Positions 62,041 through 64,000 of a stretch of 64,000 bases of DNA are shown piece after piece. The stretch is from Sthenelais limicola (Eukaryota > Annelida > Polychaeta > Phyllodocida > Sigalionidae): the NCBI GenBank assembly GCA_942159475.1, contig OW804097.1, positions 59,912,986-59,976,985 on the forward strand. Direction: 5' to 3'. Positions within the stretch are counted from its first letter, which is position 1, and each line of letters begins with the position of its first letter. A program made the position numbers and the translations under genes. The notes beneath the pieces were generated by a model. It saw nothing but the letters and a program-made list of their open reading frames with translations, was not told the DNA's origin and ran no database searches.

Positions 62041-64000
62041 ATTGACTGTCCCTGATTGGATTACATCAGCTGACCACTGGCCACTAGGAACACAGCAGGA
62101 GCAGTAAGACATATATATAAATGAGAATGAGGCTGATAACATTAACTAATTAATCACTGACCAATAGGTGAGTGGCGAATGTCACTCCTGGCTGAATGAT
62201 ATGCCTTTCCCTCTCTCCTCTTAACTATATATATATAGTATAGGCTCCCTCCCCACCTACCATTCCCCCTTCCCCCAGATAACAAGAAATCCGCCAGGTA
62301 GCCAGATCTTATCTCATGGGAAAATAACCATCGGTGACGCAATAAATGAGTCGTGGTCTTGACCTTGACCTGCTCGGCGTTTAATAATATGTCGGGTCAC
62401 ATGGTGGGGAAGGGGGCGGGGCGGGGCACCGGTGAATGTGGCTGACCATTTATATGTTATTGATGTTTGGTTTAACAAGATAGTTCTTTTTGTTTCATTC
62501 TTGAAAGCAATAAGCTGTAAAACAGACACAAAGTAGGCGAGGAGTGAGACGGGGACAAAAGTTCTGAGTTGTACACAATAGGAAATGAAATTATTTTCAA
62601 TTGATTGATATAAAGATCCAAATATCCAGTCATTTGTTTATTAATTCCCTGATGACGGATCGACAAATATCTAAAATGTCAGAATCATCCTGATTAAAAT
62701 ATTCAACATCAAGTAAAACTTCACAAAATGACAAGATGTGTCACAGATAAATAAGTCGCTAAAGTCGCAAAATAATGGCGGATTGCAATGACGGTAAAGA
62801 AGGTGGCTGCTTGCTAGGGTAGTCTCGCAATTTAATACACGTATTTATGACATAAACATGTCATTAAATGGTAAACAGGGACAGGTGTGCCATTATGGAG
62901 AACCAATAATAAAGTAGATTATATAAGTCTCATGACTTTTGGCCAAAGGTAGTTAAGGTTACATAAGTTACATGGGAGAATAGGCTGGCCAATAGGTGGT
63001 GTTATTGACTAAGCAATGAAATAGAAGGAAACAATATGCCTGCTGGTCTAGGCATGTTTAGATAAGTCTATTGTTATTGAGCTGGCCTGGGTAATGCCTA
63101 AGTCCTACCTACCAGCTTGTGACGTTAGGGGATTACTTAACCGTCTAGCACACATGACATACATTTAATAATACATACATTAATATTGATATGTTGGGGC
63201 TTCTGGAGATCTAGATACTGGAAATAGATAACGTAACAAGGAGTGGCCATGAACCCCAGCGGAGCTAAGGTTTATTTTTACCCTATACATATCACAATAT
63301 ATATAAGCAAAATACATGTCAATAAATATATACAGACATACACAGACACAAATATATAATAGGAATTTCTCAGAAATGTAAGAAAAAAATTGAAAAATTG
63401 AAAAATTTTAAAAGACAACATTTCTCGTGTAAGTACCTCTATATGTGTCGAGAGATGAAGGGAAAGTGAGGGTTCCTCCAGGTGGAACGATGAGTGGGGG
63501 GAGGGGCGTGCGTTGATTGGTTCACTGAAAGGTGCCTGAAAGGTGCGTCATAATAGTCATTGTTGCGTCACCCCAAATATATTCACCGATGTCTCGATTC
63601 TGCATACTCTTTCTTATATTTGATAATCATATTCATAATCATTACGCGGTATTACGTCATAAAGTATAAATGTAAACATACGAAATAATCACTGTGAGGT
63701 GTTTAGGTCTCTGAGTCGGTAGGGGGCGTGGCAAATGTATTTCTGACTAAGACTTTCCATAAACATTCAAACACTAAAGTATATGTCTGAATTTTACAAC
63801 ACTACTACACTCTGCGCAAAGACTAAAGCCGTAGTGTTGGACTGTACTAGAGCCTATAATGTCTCCCTCCTTGAAGTCTCTCTGAAGTTTCAAGCCAACA
63901 GGACCCGTACAGGGTGTAGCAGCGCTTACTACTCCAAAAATGAAAACATTCTGATCAAGGGTTCCTCCCCTCCTCCTCATTCTTCTTCTTCTTCTTCTTC
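62041..64000. other. Intergenic stretch to window end; no gene seen
   Basis: A family III repeat near 62740-62780 and a (TTC)n run at the last bases. Short frames only. Confidence 0.55.

Overview
This is eukaryotic nuclear DNA from an animal, very probably an AT-rich marine invertebrate. The evidence is intron-split membrane-transporter genes with GT-AG junctions, long intergenic stretches, tRNA-derived SINEs, MITE-like inverted-repeat elements, minisatellites and microsatellites. The phylum cannot be fixed from the window; a spiralian or a non-vertebrate deuterostome both fit. There are no operons, no bacterial signals and no CRISPR arrays.

Two protein-coding genes can be rebuilt exon by exon, both on the plus strand. 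(1) Positions 1-3799 hold the last five exons of a sodium/solute symporter of the SLC5 family, closest in style to the sodium-coupled monocarboxylate transporters. About 195 C-terminal residues are present and the N-terminus lies before the window. (2) Positions 22559-38008 hold a complete eight-exon amino-acid permease of the AAAP family (AVT1 / SLC32-SLC36-like). It has 478 residues, every exon phase agrees, and about 11 membrane segments are visible. Its second intron is 8.9 kb, of which 7.6 kb is one inserted element (24286-31916) with long near-identical inverted ends made of roughly 160-bp units, plus an internal minisatellite.

The rest is non-coding and repeat-dominated. 4.0-6.6 kb has a MITE copy and long pyrimidine tracts. 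6.67-10.27 kb is the most unusual part: a strongly diverged tandem array with a period near 186 bp. In it a 17-bp box containing TTACGTCA is kept almost unchanged at 12 of 17 lattice positions, and a 33-bp inverted repeat brackets the whole block. 10.3-22.5 kb holds an LTR-like segment, degenerate LINE fragments (endonuclease and linker), a tRNA-derived SINE, and several inverted-repeat elements. 39-64 kb holds no recognisable protein gene. It contains a perfect 116-bp-arm foldback at 41630-42120, two hAT-like or MITE-like elements, further copies of the families seen upstream, GA-rich minisatellites, and one GC-richer stretch (47.6-48.7 kb) that might be a promoter and 5' non-coding exon of a gene further right.

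The two transporter genes are neighbours on the same strand but show no sign of working together beyond both moving small nutrients. All family assignments rest on motif recognition by eye; no database search was run.
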